A stretch of 64,000 nucleotides of DNA, taken from the NCBI RefSeq assembly GCF_900141635.1, contig NZ_FSRH01000003.1:1-64000 (forward strand), in the 5' to 3' direction. This stretch comes from Peptoclostridium litorale DSM 5388. Lineage in GTDB: Bacteria > Bacillota > Clostridia > Peptostreptococcales > Peptostreptococcaceae. The notes beneath the pieces are model-generated. The model did not search any database and had not been told where the DNA came from. It was given only the letters and a program-made list of their open reading frames with translations. A program made the translations under genes and the position numbers. This document shows, in pieces, positions 63,448 through 64,000 of this stretch (positions are counted from its first letter, which is position 1; each line of letters starts with the position of its first letter).

Positions 63448-64000
63448 TATGAGTATTTATGACCCTATACTGACAATAAAGGGAATAGGACCTAAAAAGG
63501 CAAAGTATTTCAATCAGATGGGGATATTTTCAATAAAAGATCTTTTATATTATTTTCCTAGAGCATATGAGGACAGGAGCAAAATAAAAAACATATCCTC
63601 TATGGCAGAAGGGGAAAAGGCGTACATAAGGGCCGTCATAAAAAAGATTGAAAACAAAAAGGTCAAACACGGGCTCAGAATGAGCAAGGTTTTAATATAT
63701 GACGGGCAAGAGAGCATATATGCCGTGTTTTTCAACAAAAATCACATGGTGAAGACTTTTTCAAAAGGCCAGGAAGTTCTCGTATATGGAAAACTCAGCA
63801 AAAAGGGAGTATATACTCAAATTGACGGATATGAAATGTACAGGGCATCAGAAGCCGGTGGGAATCAAAAAATAGGAGCTGTAGTTCCAGTATATCCACT
63901 TAGTGGGAAGATAAGCAATACGGACATATACGCCTCTGTCAAAAGGGCTTTTGAAATGGTAAGCTCGGAACTAGAAAAGGACCATATTCCAGCCAGCATA
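63448..64000 (+). CDS. recG: ATP-dependent DNA helicase RecG, N-terminal part (cut by window edge)
   Basis: About 184 codons are visible. They form the wedge region: IKGIGPKKAKYFNQMGI, a helix-hairpin-helix-like opening, then YYFPRAYEDRS and the OB-fold with GYEMYRA and VPVYPLS. RecG regresses stalled replication forks. The helicase lobes lie beyond the window. AGAGGGTGG precedes ATG 63448. Confidence 0.95.

Overview
The window is a chromosomal segment of a moderately low-GC Gram-positive anaerobe of the Clostridia. Evidence is the T-box and PyrR RNA control, the sepF-yggT-ylmH-divIVA and fmt-rsmB-rlmN-stp-prkC-rsgA-rpe-thiN orders, RemA, YhaM, the Zn-ribbon form of L28, and strong preference for ATA (Ile) and AGA/AGG (Arg) codons. 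A relative of Peptoclostridium or another Peptostreptococcaceae-like group would fit, but this is inference. No rRNA, tRNA, CRISPR array, transposase or integrase was seen.

Layout. (1) 1-1515: the tail of an unknown gene, then a tryptophan-specific T-box leader controlling a TrpP-type tryptophan transporter. (2) 1649-9331: a ten-gene type IV pilus/pseudopilus operon with assembly ATPase, inner-membrane platform, one major-pilin-like and four minor prepilin-like genes, and three divergent genes in the PilM/N/O positions. (3) 9630-13953: a membrane PAS-GGDEF-HD-GYP protein, shikimate kinase, EF-P and two small clostridial proteins. (4) 13996-17617, minus strand: TelA and a YceG-like protein with three tandem modules. 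(5) 17771-24200: yhaM, followed by about 5.4 kb (two-component system, opine dehydrogenase, YfcC-type carrier) that ends in a second, 68-bp copy of the yhaM 3' end. This looks like an acquired segment. (6) 24304-30595: M18 aminopeptidase, LysR regulator, AlbA_2/Schlafen-type protein, Der and GpsA. (7) 30711-36863: a cell-division/envelope run (HlyD-like, YggS, SepF, YggT, YlmH, DivIVA, MtnN, LspA, RluD). (8) 36841-39000: pyrR-uraA with two PyrR-binding RNA sites, the second placed to hide the uraA ribosome-binding site. (9) 39079-42207: BrnQ and, convergently, RqcH. (10) 42749-59820: a long housekeeping run from dapF through gmk, rpoZ, coaBC, priA, def, fmt, rsmB, rlmN, stp, prkC, rsgA and rpe to thiN. 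(11) 59907-64000: rpmB (minus strand), asp23-family gene, fakA, a nucleoside hydrolase and the start of recG.

The housekeeping blocks link translation (EF-P, deformylase, Fmt, RsmB, RlmN, L28, RsgA, RqcH), replication restart (PriA, RecG), division (SepF, DivIVA) and PASTA-kinase signalling. The parts most worth a second look are the yhaM-bounded segment, the triple-module YceG/TelA pair, the divergent pilus genes and the second PyrR site.
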